Below the pieces are notes generated by a model that was not told where the DNA came from, ran no database searches, and saw only the letters and a list, made by a program, of their open reading frames with translations. A program made the position numbers and the translations under genes. This document shows, one piece after another, positions 17,970 through 26,736 of a stretch of 64,000 nucleotides of DNA; position 1 is the first letter of the stretch, and each line of letters starts with the position of its first letter. Source of the stretch: Methylobrevis albus (GTDB taxonomy: Bacteria > Pseudomonadota > Alphaproteobacteria > Rhizobiales > Pleomorphomonadaceae); contig NZ_JADZLT010000049.1 of the NCBI RefSeq assembly GCF_015904235.1, positions 124,001-188,000 of the forward strand. Direction: 5' to 3'.

Positions 17970-20950
17970 GCGGCTATCGCCTGCCGCGCGGCGGCCTCGT
18001 CGACCGCGCCCGCAGCCTGCCCTTCAGCTTCGACGGCAACTCCTTTGCCGGCCACCCGGGCGACACGCTGGCCTCGGCGCTGCTCGCAAGCGGCGCGCGG
18101 CTGGTCGGCCGCTCGTTCAAGTATCACCGCCGCCGCGGCATCGTCGCGCTCGGGCCGGACGAGCCGAACGCGCTCGTCGAGCTGCGCAGCGGCGCCCGGC
18201 GCGAGCCGAACAGCAAGGCGACCACCACCGAGCTCTACGCGGGACTTGAGGCGGCGAGCCAGAACCGCTGGCCGTCGCTCGGCTTCGACGTCATGGCGGT
18301 CAACGGCCTGCTCTCGCCGTTGTTCGTCGCCGGGTTCTACTACAAGACCTTCAAGTGGCCCTCGGCGCTGTGGGAGAAGCTCTACGAGCCGCTGATCCGC
18401 CGCGCCGCCGGCCTCGGCCGCGCATCCGGCCTGCCCGATCCGGACGCCTACGAGACCGCGACCGCGCATTGCGACGTGCTGGTCGTCGGCGCCGGCCCGG
18501 CCGGGCTCGCCGCGGCGCTCGCCGCCGGCCGGTCCGGCGCGCGGGTGATCCTCGCCGAGCGCGACCCCCGCCTCGGCGGCCGGCTGCTCGCCGAGCGCCA
18601 TGGGATCGGCGACCAGGACGGCCCGGCCCATGTCGCGATCGTGGAGGCCGAACTCGCCGCGCTGCCCAACGTGCGCGTCTTCCGCCGCACCACCGTGTTC
18701 GGCGCCTATGACGGCGAGGTCGGCGCGGTCGAGCGCGTCGCCGACCATTTGCCGGTGCCACCCGCCGGCACGCCGCGGCAGCGGCTCTGGACCATCGTGC
18801 CGAAACGCATGGTGATCGCGGCCGGCGCCACCGAGCGCCCGATCGTGTTTCCCGGCAACGACCTGCCCGGCGTCATGCTCGCCGGCGCGGCGCAGGGCTA
18901 TGCCCTGCACTACGGCGTCGCCGTCGGCGGCAGCGTCGCCGTGTTCACCGCCTGCGACGCCGGCTGGACGGCGGCGGCCGACATGGCGGCGGCGGGCGTC
19001 ACCGTGCGGGCGGTGATCGATCCGCGCGCCGAGGTCGCCCCGGCGCTGAAAGCCGCTTTGCCGGCGGCGGAGCGGCTCACCGGCGAGATCGTCGCGGTCG
19101 CCGGCCGCGGCACGGTCGCCGGGGTCACCGTGCGGCTCGCCGGCGGCGTGCTGCGATCGTTTCCCTGCGACACGGTCGCGGTCGGCGGCGGCTGGCAGCC
19201 GAACATGCAGCTCGCCGGCCATCTCGGCGACCGGCCGGTCTACGATCCGGACCTCGCCGCCTTCGTCGCCGGCAAGGTGCCGGCCGGCATGGCGCTCGCG
19301 GGCGCCGCCGCCGGCGCCTTCGGGCTTGGCGACTGCCTGAGCGGCGGGGCGGCGGCCGGCGTCGCGGCGGCGGACGCCGCGGGCTTTGCGGCGACGATGC
19401 CGGACCTGCCCGCGGTGGCGGGCGAAGCGCCCACGGCGACGGCGGCCTTCTTCCACGTCACAAGCCAAGTCACCGGCGGCAAGCCGCGCCAAAAAGCGTT
19501 TGCCGACCTGCAGCACGACGTCACCGACGCCGACGTCGCGCTGGCGGCGCGCGAGGGCTATGTGTCGGTCGAGCACCTGAAGCGCTACACGACGCTCGGC
19601 ATGGCGACCGACCAGGGCCGCACCGCCAATCTCAACGGCCTCGCGATCCTCGCCGCGCTCACCGGCCGCACCATCCCGGAGACCGGCATCGTCACGGCGC
19701 GTCCCCCCGTCGAGCCGGTGGCGATCGGCGCCTTCGCCGGCCACCATCGCGGCAAGGCGTTCCGGCCGCGCCGGCTGGCGCCGACGCAAGCCGTCGCGGA
19801 AGCCCGCGGCGCGGCGATGATCGAGGTCGGGCCGTGGTGGCGGGCGCAGTATTTCCCGCTGCCCGGTGAGACCACCTGGCGCGAGACCGTCGACCGCGAG
19901 GTGAAGGCCGTCCGGGCCGGGGTCGGCGTCACCGACATGTCGACCCTCGGCAAGATCGAGGTCGGCGGCCCGGACGCCGCCCGCTTCCTCGACCGCGTCT
20001 ACGCCAACGACGTGCTGAAACTCAAAGTCGGGCGCTGTGCCTATGGCCTGATGCTGCGCGAGGACGGCTTTGCCTTCGACGACGGCACCATCGCGCGGCT
20101 CGGCGACAGCCGCTTCGTCGTCACCACCTCGACCGCCCATGCCGCGGCGGTGATGGAGCACATGGAGTTCTGCCGGCAGGCGCTGTGGCCGGAGCTCGAC
20201 GTCGCGATCGCCAGCGTCTCGGAGCAGTGGGCGCAGCTCGCCGTCGCGGGGCCGAACGCGCGCGCGTTGGTCGCCCGTGTGCTGGAGCCCGGCTTCGACC
20301 TCTCCAACGCCGGCTTTCCCTTCGTCGCCTGCGCCGAGACCACCGTGCTCGGGGACCTGCGCGCCCGGCTATTCCGCCTCTCGTTCTCGGGTGAACTCGC
20401 CTACGAGATCGCGGTGCCGGCGGCCTCCGGCGCGCGGCTGATGCAGGAGCTGCTCGCCCGCGGCGCCGATCTCGGCGCCGTCCCCTATGGCACCGAAACG
20501 GTCGGTGTGCTGCGGATCGAGAAGGGGCATCCGGCCGGCGCCGAGTTCAGCGGCCAGGTCAGCGCGCACCAGCTCGGCCTCGGCGGCTTTGCCGCGCGCC
20601 CCGGCGACTGCATCGGCCGGGTGCTCGCCGCGCGGCATGAGCTCACCGATCCGGCCCGCGGCCGCCTCGTCGGGCTGGTGCCGGCCGACGGGGCCACGCC
20701 GCTGCGCACGGGCAGCCACCTGCTCCCCGTCGGCGCCCCGGCCGAGGCGATCAACGACCAGGGCTACGTCACCTCGGCGGCCTTCTCGCCGACCCTCGGC
20801 CACCCGGTGGCGCTCGCCTATCTCGCCCACGGCGACCGTCGCCGCGGCGAAACGATTCGGGTCTTTGACCCGCTGCGCGGCGGCGACACGCTGGCGACCG
20901 TGGTCGCCCCCGCCTTCGTCGACCCGGAAGGAACCCGCAGCCGTGGCTGA
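17966..20950 (+). CDS. soxA: sarcosine oxidase alpha subunit
   Basis: 994 residues, typical of SoxA. N-terminal 2Fe-2S-ferredoxin-like region (LPFSFDGNSFAGHPGDTLASALLASG). NAD-binding motif VLVVGAGPAGLAAALAAGRSGA starts at 171. The C-terminal third (from about 620) is an aminomethyltransferase (GcvT-like) domain that binds tetrahydrofolate and receives the methyl-derived carbon. The start at 17966 overlaps soxD by 4 nt, and upstream open frame within soxD and the repeats is ignored. The 3' end overlaps soxG by 8 nt. The operon order B-D-A-G is canonical. Confidence 0.95.
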   Translation: MSGYRLPRGGLVDRARSLPFSFDGNSFAGHPGDTLASALLASGARLVGRSFKYHRRRGIVALGPDEPNALVELRSGARREPNSKATTTELYAGLEAASQNRWPSLGFDVMAVNGLLSPLFVAGFYYKTFKWPSALWEKLYEPLIRRAAGLGRASGLPDPDAYETATAHCDVLVVGAGPAGLAAALAAGRSGARVILAERDPRLGGRLLAERHGIGDQDGPAHVAIVEAELAALPNVRVFRRTTVFGAYDGEVGAVERVADHLPVPPAGTPRQRLWTIVPKRMVIAAGATERPIVFPGNDLPGVMLAGAAQGYALHYGVAVGGSVAVFTACDAGWTAAADMAAAGVTVRAVIDPRAEVAPALKAALPAAERLTGEIVAVAGRGTVAGVTVRLAGGVLRSFPCDTVAVGGGWQPNMQLAGHLGDRPVYDPDLAAFVAGKVPAGMALAGAAAGAFGLGDCLSGGAAAGVAAADAAGFAATMPDLPAVAGEAPTATAAFFHVTSQVTGGKPRQKAFADLQHDVTDADVALAAREGYVSVEHLKRYTTLGMATDQGRTANLNGLAILAALTGRTIPETGIVTARPPVEPVAIGAFAGHHRGKAFRPRRLAPTQAVAEARGAAMIEVGPWWRAQYFPLPGETTWRETVDREVKAVRAGVGVTDMSTLGKIEVGGPDAARFLDRVYANDVLKLKVGRCAYGLMLREDGFAFDDGTIARLGDSRFVVTTSTAHAAAVMEHMEFCRQALWPELDVAIASVSEQWAQLAVAGPNARALVARVLEPGFDLSNAGFPFVACAETTVLGDLRARLFRLSFSGELAYEIAVPAASGARLMQELLARGADLGAVPYGTETVGVLRIEKGHPAGAEFSGQVSAHQLGLGGFAARPGDCIGRVLAARHELTDPARGRLVGLVPADGATPLRTGSHLLPVGAPAEAINDQGYVTSAAFSPTLGHPVALAYLAHGDRRRGETIRVFDPLRGGDTLATVVAPAFVDPEGTRSRG

Positions 20951-21479
20951 GACCGTCTCCTCTTCGGCCGTGACCGTGACGGTCACGGCCCCGAGCCTCG
21001 TCGCCATCGCGGCGTCGCTCCCCGGCCGGGCGCGGACCGAAGCCGCCCTCGCCGCCCGCTACGGCGGGCCGGTGCCCGCGACCGGCCGCAGCCTTGCGAC
21101 CGCCGACGGCCGCCTCGCCGGCACAGGCGCCGGCCGCTGGCTGCTGATCGACGCCGCCGGCGACGGCTGGCGGCTGGAAACCGCTCTGCAGCAGGCGCTC
21201 GGCGACGCCGCCCTCGTCACCGACCAGAGCGACGCCCGCGTCGGCTTCGTGCTTGAAGCGGCGTCCGCGCCGGCGTTGCTCGGCTTCATGGAAAAGGCCT
21301 GCGCCCTCGACCTCGACCCCGCCGTGTTTCCGCCCGGCAGCGCCGCCCTCACCGAGGTCGCCGGGGTCGGTGCGCTGCTGCTGCTGGAGGCGCCGGCCCG
21401 GCTGCTGGTGGCGGTGCCGCGGAGTTTTGCGGAGAGTTTTGCAGAGTTGCTGGCGGGGATGGGCGCGGGGCGGGGGTGA
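20943..21479 (+). CDS. soxG: sarcosine oxidase gamma subunit
   Basis: 178 residues beginning at GTG 20943, overlapping the soxA stop by 8 nt, with AAGGA upstream inside soxA. The gamma subunit completes the alpha-beta-gamma-delta enzyme and contacts the folate domain of alpha. Sequence marks: RWLLIDAAGDGWRLETALQQALGD, VTDQSDARVGFVLEAASAPALLGFMEKACALDLDPAVFPPGSAALTEVAGVGALLLLEA. This follows the SoxG pattern, which is poorly conserved between genera. A longer frame to 20487 is an artefact running within soxA. Followed by a 538-nt gene-free stretch. Confidence 0.9.
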   Translation: MAETVSSSAVTVTVTAPSLVAIAASLPGRARTEAALAARYGGPVPATGRSLATADGRLAGTGAGRWLLIDAAGDGWRLETALQQALGDAALVTDQSDARVGFVLEAASAPALLGFMEKACALDLDPAVFPPGSAALTEVAGVGALLLLEAPARLLVAVPRSFAESFAELLAGMGAGRG

Positions 21480-21588
21480 GGCGGGGGTGAGGCGGGGGGC
21501 GGTGGGTCTTCCCACTGCCTTTCGAACGTCCTCGCCTAGCTTGACCCACGGCTGTCCGGAGAAAGACAGCCTCCTGCCAACTGCCGTG

Positions 21589-21776
21589 CCGTGTGGCCTG
21601 CCCCCTCCCTGTCCCTCCCCCGCCTCGCAGGAGAGGGGACGCAGGAGGCTAAGGCGTCCGCGTCATCGGCGCTTCGGTTCGGCGTAGTCGTCGTTTTGCG
21701 AAAGTTCTCTCGCCCATCGTCCCCTCTCCTGCGAAGCGGGGGAGGGACAGGGAGGGGGCCGGGCCTCACCACACGG
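21589..21776. repeat. palindromic intergenic element, family D
   Basis: Inverted arms of about 50-57 nt (21589-21639 and 21720-21776) around an 80-nt centre. The arm pattern is CCGTGTGG, then CCCTCCCTGTCCCTCCCCC, then CAGGAGAGGGGA, with the reverse complement on the other side. The right arm has a few extra bases. It lies in the 538-nt gap 21480-22017 between soxG and the convergent DeoR gene. The rest of that gap holds one short REP-like hairpin and no convincing gene. Confidence 0.8.
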
Positions 21777-21891
21777 CACACCGCCCTCAACCTCCCTCAA
21801 GCCGCCGATGGTGGCCTCGCGTTCTGATCCAAGGATATGAACGAATTGGCTTTTCAAGCCTCTCGGTGCCGCCGGGCCGCGCCGCGAGTGG

Positions 21892-21917
21892 GTCGCCGGG
21901 TCAAGCCCGGCGATGAC
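21892..21917. repeat. short REP-like hairpin
   Basis: CGCCGGG-TCAAG-CCCGGCG flanked by GT and ATGAC: a 7-bp perfect stem with a 5-nt loop. Sequences of this form occur widely in intergenic DNA of alphaproteobacteria. It lies between soxG and the convergent DeoR-family gene and could help terminate either transcript. Confidence 0.65.
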
Positions 21918-22017
21918 GGACGGCGAGGGCATCGGGTCTTGCAGCCCCGCTTTCGGCGACCTCGCAGACACTCTCCGGGTCCCCCTTTCCGCCAGCTCGC
22001 CCGACCACGCCAGTCCC

Positions 22018-22833
22018 TCACCTCGCCGCCACCACCACCTCCACCCCGGCGCGAGCCAGCGCCTTTGCAAGAGCGCCGTCCGGGGCGGCGCTGGTGACGA
22101 GGGTGGCGACGTCGGGCCAGCTCGCCGAGAGGGCGAGGGCCGGCAGGCCGAACTTGCCGTGGTCGGCGACGATCGCGACCCGGGCGGCGCGGCGCGCCAT
22201 GGCGCGGTAGACCGCGGCGGAGCCGGCGTCGGCGTCCATGGCGCCGGCCTCGGTCAGGCCGGTCGCGCCGAGGATCGCGTGGTTGGCGTGGTAGCCGGCG
22301 AGGAACTCGGTGGTCTCGGCGCCAACCAGCGAGCCTTCGCGCGCGAGATAGCGGCCGGGGCACATCAGCACGGTGATGGTCGGGTTGAGGCTGAGCACGG
22401 TGGCGACGCCGAAGGCGTGGGTGACGACGGTGATGTCGCGGCAGGCGGCGGCGATGCGGCGGGCGACGTGCACCGTGGTGGCGCCGGCGCCGATCATCAC
22501 CACCTCGCCCGGCCGGATCGCTTCGGCGGCGGCGACGGCGATCGCGGCGCGCTCGGGCGTCATCATCAGGTGGCGCTCGCTCACCGCCGGCTCGGTCGCG
22601 AGCGGGCGGACGGCGCCGCCATAGGTGCGGCTGATCAGGCCGCGGCGGCCGAGGTCGTCGAGGTCGCGGCGGATGGTTTCGGTGGAGACGCCGAGCCGGC
22701 CGGCGAGGTCGGCGACGCGCAGCGTCGGCGTGGCGCCGAGCTCGGCGACGATGCGCTGCTGGCGCGCGAGTTTCCCGACCCGCTGCGGGGTCGGTGCGCC
22801 GGGATCGTCGGGGGCCTCGGGCAGCGCGGTCAT
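22018..22833 (-). CDS. DeoR/GlpR-family transcriptional regulator
   Basis: 271 residues. N-terminal winged helix (about 25-80) with RQQRIVAELGATPTLRVADLAGRLGVSTETIRRDLDDLGRRGLISRTYGGAV, the DeoR signature. The C-terminal DeoRC sensor domain, of the sugar-phosphate-isomerase fold, has MIGAGATTVHVARRI and TVVTHAFGVATVL and ends with the DHGKFG motif found in regulators of sugar-phosphate pathways. It probably represses a sugar or polyol catabolic gene. It lies upstream, in transcription terms downstream, of an aldo/keto reductase in the same direction, 121 nt away, so the reductase may be its co-transcribed partner. Confidence 0.9.
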   Translation of the reverse strand: MTALPEAPDDPGAPTPQRVGKLARQQRIVAELGATPTLRVADLAGRLGVSTETIRRDLDDLGRRGLISRTYGGAVRPLATEPAVSERHLMMTPERAAIAVAAAEAIRPGEVVMIGAGATTVHVARRIAAACRDITVVTHAFGVATVLSLNPTITVLMCPGRYLAREGSLVGAETTEFLAGYHANHAILGATGLTEAGAMDADAGSAAVYRAMARRAARVAIVADHGKFGLPALALSASWPDVATLVTSAAPDGALAKALARAGVEVVVAAR

Positions 22834-22954
22834 CGGCGGATCGTCGCGGTCGGCGGCGGCAGGGTCAACCGGCCGCCGCGCACCGCGATCACGGGGCGGC
22901 CGGGCGCGGAAACCCCGGCGACACCGCTTGTGCGATGCGCCGGGGCACCAACGG

Positions 22955-23782
22955 TTACGGGAACTTCAGCGGATCGGGTCCGATGCGGCCGCCGGCGGTG
23001 TCGAGCCCGGCGATCGCCGCCATGTCGTCGGCGTCCAGCTCGAAGCCGAAGACGTCGAAGTTCTCCTTGATGCGGCTCGGCGTCACCGACTTCGGGATCA
23101 CGATCAGGCCGCTGTCGATGTGCCAGCGGATCACCACCTGCGCCGCGGTGCGGCCGTGCTTTGCGGCGATCTTCGTGATCACCGGGTCGGTGAGCAGCTG
23201 GCCCTGGCCGAGCGGGCTCCACGACTGGGTGGCGATGCCGAGTTCGGCGTGGGCGGCGCGCAGCGCGGTCTGCTGGAAGCGCGGGTGCAGTTCGACCTGG
23301 TTCAGCACCGGCACGACGCCGGTGGCGTCGATGATGGTGCGCAGATGGTCGGCGTTGAAGTTGGAGACGCCGATCGAGGTGGCGCGGCCGTCGACCTGGA
23401 GCTGCACCAACGCCTTCCAGCTGTCGACGAAGCGGCCGGCCTTCGGCGCGGGCCAGTGGATCAGGTAGAGATCGACGTGGTCGAGGCCGAGGCGCTTCAG
23501 GCTTTCGTCCATCGCCTTCGCCGGCTCGTCGGCGCCCTGGCGGTCGTTCCAGAGCTTGGTGGTGACAAAGACGTCGCCGCGGGCGAGCCCGGCGCGCTGC
23601 AGGCCTTCGCCGACGCCGGCCTCGTTGCCGTAGATCGCGGCGGTGTCGATGTGGCGGTAGCCGGCTTCGAGCGCTGTCGCGACGACGCTGGCGGCCTGGT
23701 CGTTCGGGGTCTGCCAGACGCCGAGGCCGACCTGCGGGATCTCGTGGCCGTCGGAAAAGGCGACGTGGGGTTGATCGGTCAT
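22955..23782 (-). CDS. aldo/keto reductase (2,5-diketo-D-gluconate reductase-like)
   Basis: 275 residues from ATG 23782; an upstream extension to 23875 lacks conserved sequence. NADPH-dependent reduction of aldehydes or ketones. The catalytic tetrad is complete: Asp in GYRHIDTAAIYGNE, Tyr in the same motif, Lys in VTTKLWND and His in DLYLIHWP. C-terminal IPKSVTPSRIKENFDVF binds the cofactor phosphate. Length and motifs fit the AKR5 group, which includes 2,5-diketogluconate reductases and methylglyoxal reductases. Next to a DeoR-type regulator, so a sugar-derived carbonyl is plausible. Confidence 0.9.
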   Translation of the reverse strand: MTDQPHVAFSDGHEIPQVGLGVWQTPNDQAASVVATALEAGYRHIDTAAIYGNEAGVGEGLQRAGLARGDVFVTTKLWNDRQGADEPAKAMDESLKRLGLDHVDLYLIHWPAPKAGRFVDSWKALVQLQVDGRATSIGVSNFNADHLRTIIDATGVVPVLNQVELHPRFQQTALRAAHAELGIATQSWSPLGQGQLLTDPVITKIAAKHGRTAAQVVIRWHIDSGLIVIPKSVTPSRIKENFDVFGFELDADDMAAIAGLDTAGGRIGPDPLKFP

Positions 23783-23973
23783 TTCGAAAATTCCGTTGTG
23801 GCGGCGCCCGGTCGCGGGCGCGGAAATCGGGGGCGGAGCCCGGCCCCAGAGGAGGGGATCAGGCGGGCGCCGCATCCGGGGTGCGGACGCGGCCGGGGCG
23901 GCGGGCGCCCGTCTCGTTCATATAAGGTTCGGCCGGGACCGTTGAAGGGCGCCGGCCGATCGGGGCCGGGTGG

Positions 23974-25257
23974 TCAGGCGGCGCGGGCCGCGGCGTCGCG
24001 GTAGCCGCGGGCGACGGCCAGCGCCGCATCGAGCCGCGCCACGACGTCCTCGCAGAGGCTGCGCGACATCAGCACGCCGGGCTTGAACTGCAGCACGCGG
24101 GGATCGAGCGTCGAGAAGATCGCCCAGACGCCGTGTTCGTAGAGCGCGCGCGAGACGAACTTCGCGCCCTGGGGATGGTCGAACTCGAGGCCGATGATCA
24201 GGCCGTTCTGGCGGACGCCGGAGAAGAAGCCGGCGTGGCGACGCATCAGGTCGCCGAGCGCGCCGGCGAAATAGGCCGAGACGGCGGCCACATTCGCCGC
24301 GACCTCCGGCCGGGCGCACATCTCGAGCACCTTCAGCGCGACGATGCAGCCGAGCTCGGCGCCGCCGCCGGTGGAGATGTGGCCGAAGCCGTCCTCGCGC
24401 AGCCAGCCCGCCGCCCGCTCGGACAAGAGCACCGCGCCGAGCGGATAGAGGCCACCGCCGAGCCCCTTCGCCGAGACGATGATGTCGGGCACGACACCGT
24501 AGCCCTCGATCGCCCACATGGTGCCGGTGCGCATCAGCCCGGTCTGCACCTCGTCGGCGATGTAGAGCGCGCCGAAGCGCTCGCAGAGCGTCTTCACCGC
24601 GGGCAGGTAGCCGGGGGCGGGCATCGGGAAGCCGTAGGTGGCGGGGATCGTCTCCATGATCACGGCGGCGACGTCGCCGCGGGCGAGCACGCGCTCCATG
24701 GCGGCGAGGTCGTTGAACGGCACCTGCACGAACTCGTCCGGCCGGTCGGCGAGGAAGAGCTCGGAAAAGCGTCCGTCGCCGGTGCAGACGGCAAGGCCGG
24801 TGTGGCCGTGGTAGGCCTTGACGATCGAGACGATGGTCCGGCGCTGGGTCGCATGGCGGGCGGTCTTCAGGGCGATGTCGATCGCCTCGCCGCCGCCCGA
24901 CGCATAGACCGTGAAGCACTCGTCCCACGGCGCCGTTTTCGCCAGCGCCTCGGCGAGCGCGGTGCGGGCGAGCGCCGGAAAATGGTGGTTGCCCATGTCG
25001 AAATGGTCGAGCGCGCCCTTCAGCGCGGCGACCAGCTCGGCGTTGCGGTGGCCGAAATTGTAGGTGCCGCCGTTAAGGTGCATGTCGATCAGCCGGTGGC
25101 CGGACATGTCGTAGAGAAAATAATCCTCGCGGCGGTCGATGACGAGGTCGACGCCGAGCTGCTGCCAGAACGCGGTCTTGTCGGGGTTCCAGTAGCGCGC
25201 GGATTTCTCCAGCATCTCGGCCTTGGAGGCATAGGAGAAGAAGCCGTAGTCGTGCAT
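23974..25257 (-). CDS. class III PLP-dependent aminotransferase (or phospho-lyase)
   Basis: 427 residues of the omega/ornithine aminotransferase fold. Marks: DYFLYDMSGHRLIDMHLNGG near 45, ASGGGEAIDIALKTARH near 125 (phosphate cup), ADEVQTGLMRTG near 230 with the Asp that binds the pyridine nitrogen, and the PLP lysine in DIIVSAKGLGGGLYPLGAV near 262. The family also contains enzymes that eliminate phosphate from phosphoethanolamine or phosphohydroxylysine. That alternative is worth keeping because the divergent neighbour (25479) is an APH-fold small-molecule kinase, the known partner type. Upstream is a promoter with a palindrome in its spacer. Confidence 0.87.
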   Translation of the reverse strand: MHDYGFFSYASKAEMLEKSARYWNPDKTAFWQQLGVDLVIDRREDYFLYDMSGHRLIDMHLNGGTYNFGHRNAELVAALKGALDHFDMGNHHFPALARTALAEALAKTAPWDECFTVYASGGGEAIDIALKTARHATQRRTIVSIVKAYHGHTGLAVCTGDGRFSELFLADRPDEFVQVPFNDLAAMERVLARGDVAAVIMETIPATYGFPMPAPGYLPAVKTLCERFGALYIADEVQTGLMRTGTMWAIEGYGVVPDIIVSAKGLGGGLYPLGAVLLSERAAGWLREDGFGHISTGGGAELGCIVALKVLEMCARPEVAANVAAVSAYFAGALGDLMRRHAGFFSGVRQNGLIIGLEFDHPQGAKFVSRALYEHGVWAIFSTLDPRVLQFKPGVLMSRSLCEDVVARLDAALAVARGYRDAAARAA

Positions 25258-25302
25258 CGCAGTCGCTCCGCGTCCGCTGCGCCGCCGGGCGCTCGATGTT
25301 GG

Positions 25303-25332
25303 AAGTTACACATCAATATGTGGGCTTTACAA
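25303..25332 (-). promoter_or_regulatory. putative promoter with embedded operator for the aminotransferase
   Basis: On the minus strand, TTGTAA (25332-25327) and TAACTT (25308-25303) are 18 bp apart, a reasonable sigma-70 pair in an unusually AT-rich patch. The spacer contains a perfect inverted repeat, CACAT-CAAT-ATGTG (25309-25322). A repressor bound there would block RNA polymerase. The patch lies 46-75 nt upstream of the aminotransferase start and about 150 nt before the divergent kinase. Confidence 0.5.
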
Positions 25333-25478
25333 CATTTTTGCGTCGGTCCATCGTGGGAACGGATCGGTGAAGGGGCGCGGGTCTTGCAGGGCGGAGCCAA
25401 GGGCCAGCTGCGCCGACCGGACGCGCTGACCGCTTTGCCGGACCGTGCGAAGCAGGGGCGACAGAAGACGGGGGCGGC

Positions 25479-26522
25479 ATGGTGGACGGGGCGGCGGAGC
25501 GGAGCGGCGAAGCGGGCGAAACGGGGGCCGAATACGGCGCGGCGACGCTCGCCGACATGACCGCGATGGTCGCCGCCGGCGCCGGCCGCTGGGGGCTCTC
25601 GCCGCGCACCGACGTCCGCCTGCTCAACATCTCCGAAAACGCCACCTTCCTGCTCGACGATCCGGAGGAAGGTCGCCGGCTGGTGCTCCGGCTGCACCGG
25701 ATCGGCTATCACACCGCCGCCGAAATCCACGCCGAGCTCGCCTGGATCGACGCGCTGCGGGCGGGTGGCGTCGTGGAGACCCCGGCGCCGCTCGCCGCCA
25801 CCGACGGCACGCGGGTGCTGACGCTCGGCTCCCCCGGCGGCCTGCCGCCGCGCCAGGCGGTGGCGTTCGACTTCGTGCCCGGGCGCGAGCCGGCGCCGAG
25901 CGACGAACTCGGCCCCTGGTTCCAGCGGCTCGGCGCGGTGACGGCGCGGATGCAGGCGCAGGCGCGCGCCTGGCAGCGCCCGGACGGCTTCGTCCGCAAG
26001 CGCTGGGACTTCGACGCCATGATCGGCAGCCGGCCCTACTGGGGCCGCTGGCAGGACGGGCTCGGCCTCGACCCCGCCGGCCGGGCGCTGATCGGCCGCG
26101 CCGCCGAGCTGATCGCCGCCCGCCTCGATCGCTTCGGCAGCGGGCCGGACCGCTTCGGCCTGATCCACGCCGACCTCCGCCTCGCCAACCTGCTGGTCGA
26201 CGGCGACCGCCTCACCATCATCGACTTCGACGACTGCGGCCTCTCCTGGTTCGCCTATGATTTCGCCGCCGCGGTGAGCTTCTTCGAGCACGACCCGGTG
26301 GTGCCGGCGCTGATGCAGGCCTGGACCGCGGGCTTTCGCAGCGTCGCACCGCTCGGCGACGACGTCGTCGCGGAACTCCCCGTCTTCGTCATGCTCCGCC
26401 GCATCCTCCTCGTCGCCTGGATCGCCTCGCACGCCGAGACGCCGACCGCGCAGGAGATGGGCGTGCCCTATACGCAGCAGACGCTGGCGATGGCCGAGGA
26501 TCTGCTGACGCGGTTCGGGTGA
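25479..26522 (+). CDS. APH-fold phosphotransferase (small-molecule kinase)
   Basis: 347 residues. Aminoglycoside-phosphotransferase/choline-kinase fold. ATP-binding lobe NISENATFLLDDPEEGRRLVLRLHRIGYH with the Lys/Arg-type strand. Brenner motif FGLIHADLRLANLLVD with catalytic Asp near residue 230, followed by LTIIDFDDCGLSW with the Mg-binding Asp. The family phosphorylates hydroxyls of choline, homoserine, hydroxylysine or aminoglycosides. Nothing suggests drug resistance. Divergent from a class III aminotransferase and followed by an SDR, so I infer a role in catabolism of an amino alcohol or hydroxy amino acid. An in-frame start slightly downstream (Met27) is also possible. Confidence 0.85.
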   Translation: MVDGAAERSGEAGETGAEYGAATLADMTAMVAAGAGRWGLSPRTDVRLLNISENATFLLDDPEEGRRLVLRLHRIGYHTAAEIHAELAWIDALRAGGVVETPAPLAATDGTRVLTLGSPGGLPPRQAVAFDFVPGREPAPSDELGPWFQRLGAVTARMQAQARAWQRPDGFVRKRWDFDAMIGSRPYWGRWQDGLGLDPAGRALIGRAAELIAARLDRFGSGPDRFGLIHADLRLANLLVDGDRLTIIDFDDCGLSWFAYDFAAAVSFFEHDPVVPALMQAWTAGFRSVAPLGDDVVAELPVFVMLRRILLVAWIASHAETPTAQEMGVPYTQQTLAMAEDLLTRFG

Positions 26523-26540
26523 GTCCGCGAAGGGCCAAAT

Positions 26541-26677
26541 TCCCTTCTCCCCTCGTGTGAGAAGGTGCCCGGAGGGCGGATGAGGGGGCATCGGACCTTC
26601 AGCGAGGCATGTGCCTGCTGCGAGGCTGTGGCCCCCTCATCCGGCCTTCGGCCACCTTCTCCCGCAAGGGGAGAAGG
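26541..26677. repeat. palindromic intergenic element, family B, copy 2
   Basis: Arms 26541-26588 and 26631-26677 with the CCCTTCTCCC-n-GAGAAGGTGCCC-n-GGATGAGGG pattern shared with 15856-15998 and 45731-45876. It separates the kinase stop (26522) from the SDR start (26737). If transcribed it would form a long hairpin and could uncouple the SDR from the kinase. Confidence 0.82.
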
Positions 26678-26736
26678 ACGCCTGGAAACGCCGAGTTCTC
26701 AGCACCCGTCTGCATCCCTTTAGGAGATTCCATCCC

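Noticed and set aside
25479-26522. Aminoglycoside resistance gene
   Set aside because: The APH fold is shared by many metabolic kinases, and the setting with an aminotransferase and SDR points to catabolism.
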